Made by a program: the position numbers and the translations under genes. From an uncultured Desulfovibrio sp. (GTDB lineage Bacteria; Desulfobacterota; Desulfovibrionia; Desulfovibrionales; Desulfovibrionaceae), in NCBI RefSeq assembly GCF_944324505.1, contig NZ_CALUWO010000004.1, positions 62,001 through 126,000 of the forward strand: DNA of 64,000 nucleotides. Reading direction: 5' to 3'. Position 1 is the stretch's first letter, and every line of letters begins with the position of its first letter. Positions 9,141-17,946 of this stretch are shown piece by piece. The notes below the pieces were generated by a model, which searched no databases, was not told the origin of the DNA, and worked only from the letters and a program-made list of their open reading frames with translations.

Positions 9141-12100
9141 ATGAGCCGATCCGAACAAGCTGTCATCACGGAGATGTGTGAAACCTTCCTGCATGACGTC
9201 GTTCCCGAATACATCCGTGACACCGCCTACCCTATCGTGTCCGAGGGCGGTGTGCAAAAAATAAATATTCAGGAAGGCGAAACCTGGGAAGTGCAGGGCA
9301 TCATTCAGGGAGAGGACCTGCAGGTCTACACGCCCAGCCTCACCTTTACCATCACCGACCGCAGCACGCGCCATCAGTGCAACTGCTCCGACGCCTTTTC
9401 CGGCGTGTGCCGCCACGTGGCGGCCCTGACCATGCGCCTGCTGGAAGAGCTGCGCAAGGAACAGGGGGGATCCTCTCCCCTGCCCGTGCCCGCCTCGGAC
9501 TGGAAGGAGAGCTTCCGCTCCTTCTTCTCGGCCGATATGGAGCCGGAACCGGGCAAGCACTATCTCATCTTCCGCTTTGAACCGGAACCGGGCCGTCTGC
9601 TGGTTTCCTTCTTCCGGGGGCGGCAGAACAAGTCCGGCCTGTCCAGTGTGCACAACGAAGTCACCCTGGAACAGATCATCAACAATCCCAGCTGGTGCGA
9701 ATTTTCGCCGCAGCTGCCGCTGGTGGCCAAGCAGATCGGCCAGCATCTGGATTACTACGGGCACCGGGTGGAAATCCCCAACGGGCTGACCTCGTGGTTC
9801 TTCTGGGCGGTGCGCCGGGAATACTACCTGCTCTGGAAGGATACGGACAAGCCCTGCCGCATCGAAAGCACACCCTTTGCCCTCAAGCTCAAGCCCAATC
9901 TGGACGATGCGGGCTTCTGCTTTGACGTGCTGCTCAAGCGCGAGGGCCGCCCCCCCCTGCCCATCGTGAACCGCGATGGCGAGGTGCCGGACGAAACCAG
10001 CCCCGAAGCCGCGCCCATCACCTTTCACGGGCAGATGCCGCTCTGGGTCTGCTACCAGCACAATTTCTACCCCGTGCAGACCGGGCTGGCCCCGGCGCTG
10101 GTGCGCCGCCTCATCTACGAGCGCCCCGTGGTGCCGCACGAGGAAATTTCCGAATTCCTGGACCGGGTGTGGACGCGCCTGCCGGCCTCGGAACTCTACG
10201 AGCCGCAGCAGTTCCTGCGCCAGATGGAGCCGGTCTTCCAGCCTGCCAGCTACAATCCCAAGCTCTTCCTTGACGAGGAAGGCAGCCTGCTCACCCTGGA
10301 AATCGACAATATCTACGAAACCAAGCACGGCGAATTTACCCTGAGTGGTCCCAACCCCGACTTCCAGACCGGCAGCTATACCTACGAGGGGCATACCTAT
10401 CTGGTGCGCCGCCATCAGGAAGAGGAAGCCCAGCTCATGAGCGATCTGGCGGCCATGGACTTTCAGGCCCGCTCCAACCGCCTCTGGTTCCTGGAGCCGG
10501 AAGAGGCCATTTCCTTCCTGCTGGACTCCTACCCCAAGCTGGTGGACTATTACCGCGTCTATGGCGAAAAGGCCCTTTCCCGCTACAAGGTGCGCACGGC
10601 CAAGAGCACCATCACCGCCGAGGTGGTGAGCAACGAAAAGGAAAAGTGGTTTTCGCTGGACATTTCCGTGGACTACGAGGGCCAGTCCCTGCCCCTGGAA
10701 AAGATATGGAAGGCCTGGACGCGCGGCAAGCGCTATGTGCAGCTCAAGGACGGGTCCTATACCAGCCTGCCGCAGGAATGGCTGGAAAAGATTGCCCACA
10801 AGCTCACGGCGCTGGGTCTTGACCCCAGCAAACCGCCGCAGACCCGCTTCAAGCAGTTTGAGGCCCCGGTGCTGGACAGCCTGCTGGAAGACCTGCCCGG
10901 CGCGCATACGGACTCCTTCTGGAACAGCCTGCGCGAAAAGATACGCTCCTTCCGCGAGGTAAAGGCCGTGCCGGCTCCAGAAAAGTTGCAGGCCACCCTG
11001 CGTTCCTACCAGCTGCAAGGTCTGGCCTATCTCAATTTCCTGTCAGAATACGGCTTTGGCGGCATTCTGGCTGACGAAATGGGCCTGGGCAAAACCGTGC
11101 AGACCCTGGCCTTCATCGAACACATGGTGGAGCATCACTATCATGGTCCCAACCTCATCGTGGTGCCCACCTCCGTGCTGCCCAACTGGGAACGCGAAGC
11201 GGAAAAATTCGTGCCGCACCTGCGGCGTCTGACCATCTACGGCACACGCCGCGAGGGCATGTTCAAGCATATCGCAAACTCGGACCTCATCATCACCACC
11301 TATGCCCTGCTGCGCCGGGACCTGGAGGAGATGGAAAAGCACGAATTCAATACCGTCATTCTTGACGAGGCCCAGAACATCAAGAATCCCAATACCATCA
11401 CGGCCCGCGCCGTGCGGCGCATCAATGCGCGCATGCGGCTCTGCCTGTCCGGCACGCCCATTGAAAACAATCTCTTTGAACTCTGGAGCCTGTTCGAATT
11501 CCTCATGCCGGGCTTTCTGGGATCGCAGCACGCCTTCCAGCGCGGCATCGTCAAGCCCATCAAGGACGGCGATGCGGAAACCCTGGAATATCTGCGCACC
11601 CGCGTGCGTCCCTTCATTCTGCGCCGCACCAAGGCCGAAGTGGCCAAGGACCTGCCCCCCAAGGTGGAAAGCGTCACCTGCTGCGCCCTGGAAGAGGCCC
11701 AGGCCGAACTCTACGCCGCGCTGGCCCGCAAGCTGCGTGCCCAGGTGCTGGCCGACGTGGACGAAAAGGGCCTGGCCAAGAGCCAGATGTCCATTCTGGA
11801 TGCCCTGCTCAAGCTGCGGCAGATCTGCTGCCACCCGCGCCTGCTCAAGCTGGATATGCCGGGCTTTTCCAACAATCTGCCCTCCGGCAAGTTCGATGCC
11901 TTCAAGGACATGATCCAGGAAATCGTGGAAGGCGGGCACAAGGTGCTGGTCTTCTCGCAGTTCGTGCAGATGCTGCACATCATCCGTCAGTGGCTGGAAT
12001 TCACGCAGCTGCCCTTCTGCTATCTGGACGGCGCCAGCAAGGACCGCTTCGAGCAGGTGGACAGATTCAACAACAGTCCGGACATTCCCATCTTCCTCAT

Positions 12101-12389
12101 CTCCCTCAAGGCCGGCGGCACGGGTCTCAACCTCACCAGCGCCGACTATGTCATCCACTATGACCCGTGGTGGAACCCGGCGGTGGAAAGCCAGGCCACG
12201 GACCGTACCCACCGCATCGGCCAGACCCGTCAGGTCTTCTCCTACAAGCTCATCTGCCAGAATACGGTGGAAGAAAAAATCCTCAAATTGCAGGAGGCCA
12301 AACGCGGCGTGGCCGAGGCCATCATCCCCGGTCAGGATACCTGGAAATCCCTTACCCGCGAAGACCTGGAAATGCTGTTCGAGGTCTAG
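9141..12389 (+). CDS. SNF2-family DEAD/DEAH helicase with SWIM zinc finger
   Basis: The protein has 1082 aa. An N-terminal SWIM zinc finger (CNCSDAFSGVCRH, about residues 78-90) is followed by a long bacterial SNF2-associated region. The C-terminal 450 residues form a Swi2/Snf2 ATPase: Walker A ILADEMGLGKT, DEAQNIKNP, LSGTPIENN, and motif VI QATDRTHRIGQTR. Such proteins translocate on duplex DNA or remodel protein-DNA complexes; the bacterial substrate is unknown. The start at 9141 (MSRSEQ) follows TGGAG; an upstream in-frame ATG at 9075 would overlap the promoter. It is transcribed away from the binding-protein gene and ends before a very long hairpin. Confidence 0.92.
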   Translation: MSRSEQAVITEMCETFLHDVVPEYIRDTAYPIVSEGGVQKINIQEGETWEVQGIIQGEDLQVYTPSLTFTITDRSTRHQCNCSDAFSGVCRHVAALTMRLLEELRKEQGGSSPLPVPASDWKESFRSFFSADMEPEPGKHYLIFRFEPEPGRLLVSFFRGRQNKSGLSSVHNEVTLEQIINNPSWCEFSPQLPLVAKQIGQHLDYYGHRVEIPNGLTSWFFWAVRREYYLLWKDTDKPCRIESTPFALKLKPNLDDAGFCFDVLLKREGRPPLPIVNRDGEVPDETSPEAAPITFHGQMPLWVCYQHNFYPVQTGLAPALVRRLIYERPVVPHEEISEFLDRVWTRLPASELYEPQQFLRQMEPVFQPASYNPKLFLDEEGSLLTLEIDNIYETKHGEFTLSGPNPDFQTGSYTYEGHTYLVRRHQEEEAQLMSDLAAMDFQARSNRLWFLEPEEAISFLLDSYPKLVDYYRVYGEKALSRYKVRTAKSTITAEVVSNEKEKWFSLDISVDYEGQSLPLEKIWKAWTRGKRYVQLKDGSYTSLPQEWLEKIAHKLTALGLDPSKPPQTRFKQFEAPVLDSLLEDLPGAHTDSFWNSLREKIRSFREVKAVPAPEKLQATLRSYQLQGLAYLNFLSEYGFGGILADEMGLGKTVQTLAFIEHMVEHHYHGPNLIVVPTSVLPNWEREAEKFVPHLRRLTIYGTRREGMFKHIANSDLIITTYALLRRDLEEMEKHEFNTVILDEAQNIKNPNTITARAVRRINARMRLCLSGTPIENNLFELWSLFEFLMPGFLGSQHAFQRGIVKPIKDGDAETLEYLRTRVRPFILRRTKAEVAKDLPPKVESVTCCALEEAQAELYAALARKLRAQVLADVDEKGLAKSQMSILDALLKLRQICCHPRLLKLDMPGFSNNLPSGKFDAFKDMIQEIVEGGHKVLVFSQFVQMLHIIRQWLEFTQLPFCYLDGASKDRFEQVDRFNNSPDIPIFLISLKAGGTGLNLTSADYVIHYDPWWNPAVESQATDRTHRIGQTRQVFSYKLICQNTVEEKILKLQEAKRGVAEAIIPGQDTWKSLTREDLEMLFEV

Positions 12390-12410
12390 GCATTCTGCAT
12401 TTACTTACCA

Positions 12411-12459
12411 ATAACAATGCGGTAGATAAGGGCAATCCTTATCTACCGCATTGTTATTT
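12411..12459. terminator. Very long perfect hairpin after the helicase gene
   Basis: There is a 22-bp perfect inverted repeat (12411-12432 / 12438-12459) with a 5-nt loop, running into a T-rich stretch on the plus strand. TACC/GGTA flanks (12407-12410 / 12463-12466) could extend it past a bulge. It is most simply a rho-independent terminator, though it is unusually long and marks the border to an AT-rich patch. Confidence 0.8.
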
Positions 12460-12508
12460 TTGGTAGGCAGAAAGTTCTACACCTCTCTTTTCTATCAAGG
12501 AATAATAT

Positions 12509-12919
12509 ATGGAAATCAATGAATTACATATTGGAACAAAAATATCTGGCGATACTCTTGCCGATATTTTTAAATGTAGTAAACAAGGTGGTATGCGTCG
12601 CTCCCTCACAACAAATACTCTTGTTCTTATTTCGAGCAGAATAAAATCACTTTATAAAGATGAATGGCAGGGCGATATACTGCATTATACAGGCATGGGG
12701 CAGAAAGGAAATCAAGATATTTCCCGCCAAAATAAAACTCTTGCCGAATCAAATTCTAACGGTGTCACTATTCACCTTTTTGAAATGTTTACGCAGGGCG
12801 TTTATACCTATGCTGGTATCATGAAACTTGCTGGCGAGCCATACCGTAGCATACAAAAAGATGTCAGTGGCGCAGATAGGCAAGTCTATATATTTCCTCT
12901 AAAACGCCTTTCAACATAG
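12509..12919 (+). CDS. Orphan domain resembling the SRA-like/head domain of ScoMcrA-type restriction endonucleases
   Basis: The protein has 136 aa. The central block reads WQGDILHYTGMGQKGNQD, then NKTLAESNSNGVTIHLFE and a C-terminal YIFPLKRL. This pattern is what I associate with the domain next to HNH nuclease modules in McrA-like modification-dependent restriction proteins. Here the protein stops right after that domain, and no HNH or other nuclease motif is present in it or in the following 160 bp. It is markedly AT-rich, flanked by a 22-bp hairpin upstream and AT-rich spacer downstream, which suggests horizontal gain or a reduced remnant. The RBS AAGGA lies about 10 nt before the ATG. Function of the isolated domain, perhaps binding modified DNA, is inference. 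Confidence 0.65.
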   Translation: MEINELHIGTKISGDTLADIFKCSKQGGMRRSLTTNTLVLISSRIKSLYKDEWQGDILHYTGMGQKGNQDISRQNKTLAESNSNGVTIHLFEMFTQGVYTYAGIMKLAGEPYRSIQKDVSGADRQVYIFPLKRLST

Positions 12920-13081
12920 CCTTTCAAAGAAGAAAAATAATAATGTGGCCTGCTTTTCCCCTACCAGGGAATGATGTATTATCGCCTCACCACTTCCCGT
13001 ATAACGCAGGTTCTTATTTTGTTGCCTTCCTTTTAGGGGGCGACTCCGGTTATATTTCGTCATAATATTAACGGTAACACC

Positions 13082-14359
13082 ATGAAATCCTTTCTCAAAC
13101 TGCAATCTGTGGAAGAGGTGCTGGCCCATATCCAGCGCTTTTCCCCGCTGTCTGCGGAAACCATTGCCCTTGACCAGGCCCTGGGACGGCACCTTGCCGT
13201 CCCCTTCACGGCCCCGCACGACCTGCCCGGCTTTGACCGCTCCACGGTGGACGGTTATGCCGTCAGGGCGCGGGATGTCTTTGGTGCGGGGGAATCCTCT
13301 CCGGCTCTGCTGGAATACGCGGGCGACTGCCGCATGGGCGAAGCCTGCTCCCTGGTGCTGGGCGAAGGGCAGGCGGCCCGCATCCTCACGGGCGGCATGC
13401 TGCCCGCCGGAGCGGACGCGGTGGTCATGGTGGAATATTCCCGTCAGGCCGGCGGCACCCTGCTGGAACTGACCCGCAGCGTGGCCCCCGGCGAAAATAT
13501 GCTGCACCATGACGAGGATGCCGCAGCCGGCCAGGTCTGCCTGCCGCAGGGACGCCGGCTGACCCCGCAGGACCTGGGCCTGCTGGCTGCCTTCGGACAG
13601 ACGCAGGTCACGGTGCATGTGCAGCCCCGCATAGCCATTCTCTCCACGGGGGATGAAATCGTTCCCTTTGACACGACGCCGGCCCCGGGCCAGATACGCG
13701 ATGTCAATGCCCACAGCATCGCGGCCCTGTGCCGCGCCTGCGGCGCCTGCGTCACGCTGGCCGGTCTGGTGGGCGATGATGCCCCCGCCCTGCGCTGCAC
13801 CGTGGGGACGCTCATGGCCAGCCATCATGCGGTGGTCATTTCCGGCGGTTCCTCGGCCGGCATGCGGGATCATACGGTGGAGGTCTTCACCAGCCAGCCC
13901 GACAGCGAACTGCTCTGCCACGGGGTGGCACTCAGCCCCGGCAAGCCCTTCATTCTGGCCCGATCCGGCAACGTGGCACTCATGGGTCTGCCCGGACATA
14001 CCGGCAGCGCGCTTATTTGCGCCCGCGTCTTCCTGCGGCCCCTGCTGGCCCGCCTGCAGGGCCGGACGGCACCGGCGCAGGCCGCTCCCGGCGTGCTGGC
14101 CCGCCTGGGGCGCCCCCTGGCCTCGGCCCAGGGCAGGCGCGACTACATTCGCGTGCGGCTGGAGGCCCTGCCGGAGGAAGAGCAGTCCCCCGTACCGGGC
14201 CTGCCACCCCTGCGCTGGCGGGCCATGCCCCTTGCTGTCCCGTCGGGCTGCATCTCCGGCCTGACCCGGGCACAGGGCCTGGTGGTCTGCCCGGAAAACC
14301 GCGAAGGTCTGTATGCGGATGAAATTGTTTCCGTGGAGCTGCTGGACGACAGCCTGTAG
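13082..14359 (+). CDS. moeA: Molybdopterin molybdotransferase MoeA
   Basis: The protein has 425 aa, the normal MoeA length. Family blocks visible are LPGFDRSTVDGYAVRA near residue 50, GGMLPAGADAVVMVE near 105, the MoCF-type ATP/pterin-binding stretch ILSTGDEIV near 185, ISGGSSAGMRDHT near 257, and GLPGHTGSALI near 300. MoeA inserts molybdate or tungstate into adenylylated pterin in the cytoplasm. A second MoeA-like gene follows 47 bp downstream and the AOR block lies beyond it, so the pair probably serves molybdenum and tungsten enzymes. The ATG at 13082 has no strong Shine-Dalgarno. Confidence 0.93.
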   Translation: MKSFLKLQSVEEVLAHIQRFSPLSAETIALDQALGRHLAVPFTAPHDLPGFDRSTVDGYAVRARDVFGAGESSPALLEYAGDCRMGEACSLVLGEGQAARILTGGMLPAGADAVVMVEYSRQAGGTLLELTRSVAPGENMLHHDEDAAAGQVCLPQGRRLTPQDLGLLAAFGQTQVTVHVQPRIAILSTGDEIVPFDTTPAPGQIRDVNAHSIAALCRACGACVTLAGLVGDDAPALRCTVGTLMASHHAVVISGGSSAGMRDHTVEVFTSQPDSELLCHGVALSPGKPFILARSGNVALMGLPGHTGSALICARVFLRPLLARLQGRTAPAQAAPGVLARLGRPLASAQGRRDYIRVRLEALPEEEQSPVPGLPPLRWRAMPLAVPSGCISGLTRAQGLVVCPENREGLYADEIVSVELLDDSL

Positions 14360-14406
14360 TCCCGCCGGCCACGCCCTTTTTCCCTTGTTTCAGCCCAACT
14401 GCCATT

Positions 14407-16437
14407 ATGGAAAAAAAACGTACCGCCTATCTTACCCTCATGGATCCCGATGACGCGCTCCGGCGCTGGTTTGCTGCCATGGACGCCTGCGCCGCTCCCC
14501 GGAGCGAGGAAGAGGTTGCCCTGACGGCGGCCCTGCACCGCGTCACTTCCCGTCCTGTGGCTGCCCGGCGCTCCTCGCCAGCCTTTCACGGAGCCGCCAT
14601 GGACGGCATTGCCGTTCGGGCGGAAGACACCTTCAGCGCCTGCCCCCAGCGTCCCCTCACGCTGGAACTGGGAAGCACGGCCCACTGGATCAATACCGGC
14701 CATCCCCTGCCGCCGCACTGCAATGCGGTCATCATGGTGGAGCACGTGGTAACGGAAGCCGACGGCCGGCACGTGACCATCGAAAAGGCGGCCTTTCCCT
14801 GGCAGCATGTGCGCAAGCTGGGGGAAGACATGGTAGCCACGGAAATCATCCTGCCGCCGGGAACGCGCATCGGCGCCTATGAACTGGGCGCGCTGGCCGC
14901 AGGCGGCGTGCTGCGCGTGCCGGTGTTCACCCGCCCCCGGGTGGCCATCATTCCCAGCGGCTCGGAAATCGTGCCCCTTGCCCAGGCCAGGGACGAGGAC
15001 CTCCAGGCCGGCCGCTGCCTGCCGGAATTCAATTCCCTCATCTTTTCCGCCATGATTGCCGAAGCGGGAGGAACGGCCGACGTGCGGCCCATTGTGCCCG
15101 ACGATCCGCAGGCCATTGCGGCCGCCATTCACGCAGCCCTGGACGACGGGGCTGACCTGGTGCTGCTCAATGCCGGCTCGTCCGCCGGCAGCCGGGACTT
15201 CACGGCGCAGGTCATCCAGCAGGAAGGCACCCTGCTGGTGCACGGCATTTCCGTCATGCCGGGCAAGCCCACGGTGCTGGGCATGGTGCGCAGCCGGCCT
15301 GTCATCGGCGCTCCCGGTTATCCTGTTTCGGCCACCATTGCCGTGGAAAGCTTCGTGCTGCCTCTGCTGGCCCGCTGGCAGCAGCATGCGCCGGACTGCC
15401 GGGAACGGGCACAGGCCATCCCCTGTCATGCCCTGCCCTCCCGGCCGGGCATGGAGGAACGCATCCGCGTGAAGCTGGGCGATGTGGACGGAACCCTGGT
15501 GGCCGTGCCCCTGCCCAGGGGGGCCGGCACCGTCACCAGCCTGAGCCGGGCCGACGGCATCATCACCATTCCCCGCGCCTGCGAAGGCATCGATGCCGGC
15601 AGCCCTGTGGAGGTGGAACTGCTGCGCCCCCGCCACACCCTGGCCCAGGGCCTGCTGGCCATCGGCAGCCATGACAATACCCTGGACCTCATTGACAGCT
15701 TTCTGCGCAAGGATCATGCCGCCTGCCGCCTGACCTCCGCCCATGTGGGATCACTGGGCGGCCTTCAGGCACTGGCGCGGCATCAGTGCCACCTGGCGGG
15801 CTGTCATCTGCTTGACAGCCAGAGCGGCGTCTACAACCGCCAGGCCATTGCCCAAACCCTGGACGAGGCTGTTTTCCTTGTACATCTTGTGGACCGCGAA
15901 CAGGGGCTTATGCTGCCGCCCGGCAATCCCCGCGGCCTGACGGGCATTGCCGATCTGGCCCGTGAGGACATCCGCTTCATCAACCGCCAGCGCGGCAGCG
16001 GCACCCGCGTGCTGCTGGACTACCTGCTGCGGCAGCAAGGCATAGCGCCCGCACGCCTCAACGGCTACCGGGACGAGGAATATACGCACATGAATGTGGC
16101 CGCCGCCGTGCTTTCCGGCCGGGCGGATGCGGGGCTGGGCGTGCGTTCTGCCGCCGTGGCCCTGGGGCTGGATTTTCTGCCCGTGGGGGTGGAGGAATAC
16201 GATCTGGTCATTCCGCAACGCCTGCGCCAGGACGAACGCATTCTGGCCCTGCTGGAGGTCATCCGCTCGGCGGAGTTCCGGGCTGCGGTGGATGCCCTCG
16301 GCGGCTACGGCGCGGCACATACCGGCGAGGTGATCTGGGAATATGCCGGCTCCCGGCCGGAAGGGGCCGAAGAGCGGCCGGACGCACCGTCCGCCCCGGC
16401 GGCAGCAGCGCGGGAACAGCATAGCGCGGACCGCTGA
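14407..16437 (+). CDS. MoeA-like molybdopterin enzyme fused to a periplasmic-binding-protein-like domain
   Basis: The protein has 676 aa. Residues 1-410 are MoeA-like (AFHGAAMDGIAVRAED, INTGHPLPPHCNAVIMVEH, IIPSGSEIVPL, NAGSSAGSRDFTAQ, GAPGYPVSATIAV). From about residue 415 a PBP-like domain begins (LLAIGSHDNTLDLIDSFL, SGVYNRQAIAQ, INRQRGSGTRVLLDYLL, ADAGLGVRSAAVALGLDFLP), related to ModA/LysR-effector folds. It lacks a signal peptide, so the domain is cytoplasmic and could sense oxyanion or pterin. This architecture is common in archaea and anaerobes. The sequence after about residue 640 is low-complexity Ala/Pro. It is downstream of moeA on the same strand and convergent with the moeB-like gene. 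Confidence 0.9.
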   Translation: MEKKRTAYLTLMDPDDALRRWFAAMDACAAPRSEEEVALTAALHRVTSRPVAARRSSPAFHGAAMDGIAVRAEDTFSACPQRPLTLELGSTAHWINTGHPLPPHCNAVIMVEHVVTEADGRHVTIEKAAFPWQHVRKLGEDMVATEIILPPGTRIGAYELGALAAGGVLRVPVFTRPRVAIIPSGSEIVPLAQARDEDLQAGRCLPEFNSLIFSAMIAEAGGTADVRPIVPDDPQAIAAAIHAALDDGADLVLLNAGSSAGSRDFTAQVIQQEGTLLVHGISVMPGKPTVLGMVRSRPVIGAPGYPVSATIAVESFVLPLLARWQQHAPDCRERAQAIPCHALPSRPGMEERIRVKLGDVDGTLVAVPLPRGAGTVTSLSRADGIITIPRACEGIDAGSPVEVELLRPRHTLAQGLLAIGSHDNTLDLIDSFLRKDHAACRLTSAHVGSLGGLQALARHQCHLAGCHLLDSQSGVYNRQAIAQTLDEAVFLVHLVDREQGLMLPPGNPRGLTGIADLAREDIRFINRQRGSGTRVLLDYLLRQQGIAPARLNGYRDEEYTHMNVAAAVLSGRADAGLGVRSAAVALGLDFLPVGVEEYDLVIPQRLRQDERILALLEVIRSAEFRAAVDALGGYGAAHTGEVIWEYAGSRPEGAEERPDAPSAPAAAAREQHSADR

Positions 16438-16607
16438 CGAAGACGGGGGAACGACAGACGCCGTGCGGTCCTGGCTGACCGGCGGCCCCTGTGCCTCGTG
16501 CCTGTTGCCCGCACGCCTTGTGCACAGGCAGGCACCGGTGATCGCGCGGTCATGCGGGCCGCGACTGTCCTTCCGGCAACGCCGCCCGGGGCACTTCGGC
16601 AGCTGCC

Positions 16608-17546
16608 CTACCAGTCAAAGGCTTCCAGTTCGGGCAGGGCGGCATCAAGATGATACAGGCGTCCGCAGCCCGGCGTGGCCCGGCCCAGCAGAATGGCAAG
16701 ACACTGCCCCACCATGAGGCTGGCCGTCCCGGCCACGGAAAGCACGCTGACCCCGGCGGCACGAGCGGCCTCCTGCTCCCGGCGACTCTGCCCCTGCGGA
16801 TAGAGACGGCGCAGCCCCGGCGCAGCCGTGGCCTGTGTGTCCGTTTCCTGTGCGCCCTGTGCCTGCGCTCCGCCGGGCACATGCCGGAACACAAAACCCT
16901 CATGCCGCAGCACGCCGCCATGCACAAAGGGCACGCCGGCCCGCAGGGCAGCCTCCTCCAGCAGGATTTTGTCCGTGATGTTGTCCAGACAGTCCAGCAC
17001 CACGTCCGTCCCGTGCAGCAGTCCGGGCAGATTGTCCGCATTCACCGCCAGCACATGGGCCGCAACGTCCACATGGCCGGCCATGCCCTGTACGGCACGG
17101 GCCGCCACCTGCGCCTTGGGGCGTCCCAGGGTGCTTTCGGTGCAGAATGCCTGCCGGTTGAGATTGCTTTCCTCGAAGCTGTCCGGATCGCACAGCACAA
17201 GCGCACCCACGCCCAGCCGCACCAGCAGGGACGCGGCATGCCCCCCCAGCCCGCCACAGCCGGCCAGAAAAACACGTGCCATAAGCAGGCGGCGCATTGC
17301 ATCCGCGTCAAAAAGACCGTAATTTCGTTTGAAGCGTTCCGGCCATACATGGCAGGACAGCAGCTCGGCCATGGCCTGGCGCAGGGGCAGCCGCCGTGCC
17401 CGCGCCCAGGCCTCCGTCGCCACGCGGGGCACAAAAAGCGGCGCATGGGCCTGCGGCCTGTCTTCCGGCAGGACAGATGCCGGCACATGGGCCAGCAGCA
17501 CGGAACGCAGGTCTGCCCAGGACAGGGCAGGGATGGAAGTCATCAT
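16608..17546 (-). CDS. ThiF/MoeB/HesA-family sulfur-carrier adenylyltransferase
   Basis: The protein has 312 aa. An N-terminal extension of about 85 residues precedes the Rossmann ATP-binding block VFLAGCGGLGGHAASLLVRL. It is followed by LVLCDPDSFEESNLNRQ and VVLDCLDNITDKILLEEAA, the E1-like adenylation signatures. The paired zinc CxxC motifs of E. coli MoeB are not seen. It should activate the C-terminal GG of the carrier encoded immediately upstream (17560-17799; 13 nt between stop and start). The start is one of two consecutive ATGs (17544-17546 or 17541-17543). The nearest GGAGG is 17 nt away, and the start lies inside a 19-bp inverted repeat with thiS, so translational coupling is likely. 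Confidence 0.9.
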   Translation of the reverse strand: MMTSIPALSWADLRSVLLAHVPASVLPEDRPQAHAPLFVPRVATEAWARARRLPLRQAMAELLSCHVWPERFKRNYGLFDADAMRRLLMARVFLAGCGGLGGHAASLLVRLGVGALVLCDPDSFEESNLNRQAFCTESTLGRPKAQVAARAVQGMAGHVDVAAHVLAVNADNLPGLLHGTDVVLDCLDNITDKILLEEAALRAGVPFVHGGVLRHEGFVFRHVPGGAQAQGAQETDTQATAAPGLRRLYPQGQSRREQEAARAAGVSVLSVAGTASLMVGQCLAILLGRATPGCGRLYHLDAALPELEAFDW

Positions 17547-17651
17547 GGTCAACGGACGCCTAACCTCCCCCGACTGCAGGGAAGAGAGCGAGCCGGTCCC
17601 CGTCGCGTAAGGTACGGTCCGCTCCGTACTGACGTCCGTTGACCATGATGA
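17540..17651. repeat. 19-bp perfect inverted repeat linking the carrier gene and the start of the moeB-like gene
   Basis: Arms 17540-17558 and 17633-17651 are exact reverse complements, separated by 74 bp. In the minus-strand mRNA the first arm lies in codons for IIMVNGR of the carrier and the second covers both candidate start codons of the ThiF-family gene. A hairpin would hide that start until a ribosome finishes the carrier gene. Confidence 0.85.
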
Positions 17652-17799
17652 TTTTGATCTCTTCCGGCGGCAGGCCGAGACGGCGGACCATGCCGGCCAC
17701 GCTCTCCCCTTCCGGAACCTCCATGCGCAGACCGGATTCCGGGTCATAGCCCGGCACGCAGTCCCGCAGGGTGGTGCTCAACTTTACCAGAATGTGCAT
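17560..17799 (-). CDS. MoaD/ThiS-family sulfur carrier protein
   Basis: The protein has 79 aa with the beta-grasp pattern of ubiquitin-like sulfur carriers: MHILVKLSTTLRD at the start, LRMEVPEGESVAGMVRRLGL in the middle, VNGR then LRDGDRLALFPAVGGG at the end. The terminal Gly-Gly is the site that is adenylylated and converted to thiocarboxylate. The ATG at 17797-17799 follows AAGGAAG. It lies between AOR and the ThiF-family activating enzyme, so it most likely supplies sulfur for the tungsto-/molybdopterin of AOR rather than for thiamine. It is separated from AOR by an intrinsic terminator, so it may need read-through or its own promoter. Confidence 0.9.
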   Translation of the reverse strand: MHILVKLSTTLRDCVPGYDPESGLRMEVPEGESVAGMVRRLGLPPEEIKIIMVNGRQYGADRTLRDGDRLALFPAVGGG

Positions 17800-17890
17800 A
17801 TGTGCTTCCTTTGCGGCCAGTGGCCGCGCCTGTACGAAGACATGCAGCATAACGGTCCCGGACAGGGGATTCAAGCGGCACTCGCCGCAC

Positions 17891-17938
17891 GGAAAAGAAA
17901 AAGGGGGGAACCGCCTCCGCCGGTGCGGGACGGTTCCC
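17891..17938 (-). terminator. Terminator after AOR
   Basis: GGGAACCG (17906-17913) pairs with CGGTTCCC (17931-17938). On the minus strand the stem is followed by a C/T tract containing TTTTTCTTTT. It lies directly downstream of the AOR stop and upstream of the sulfur carrier gene. Confidence 0.8.
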
Positions 17939-17946
17939 GGGAAGCG

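Noticed and set aside
13020..13081. Possible molybdenum-cofactor riboswitch upstream of moeA
   Set aside because: GGGGGCGACTCCGG is suggestive, but the leader is too short and no Moco-RNA pairing pattern could be built.
16488..16540. Terminator between the MoeA-PBP gene and the moeB-like gene
   Set aside because: A 12-bp imperfect stem with a bulge can be drawn, but no T-run exists on either strand.
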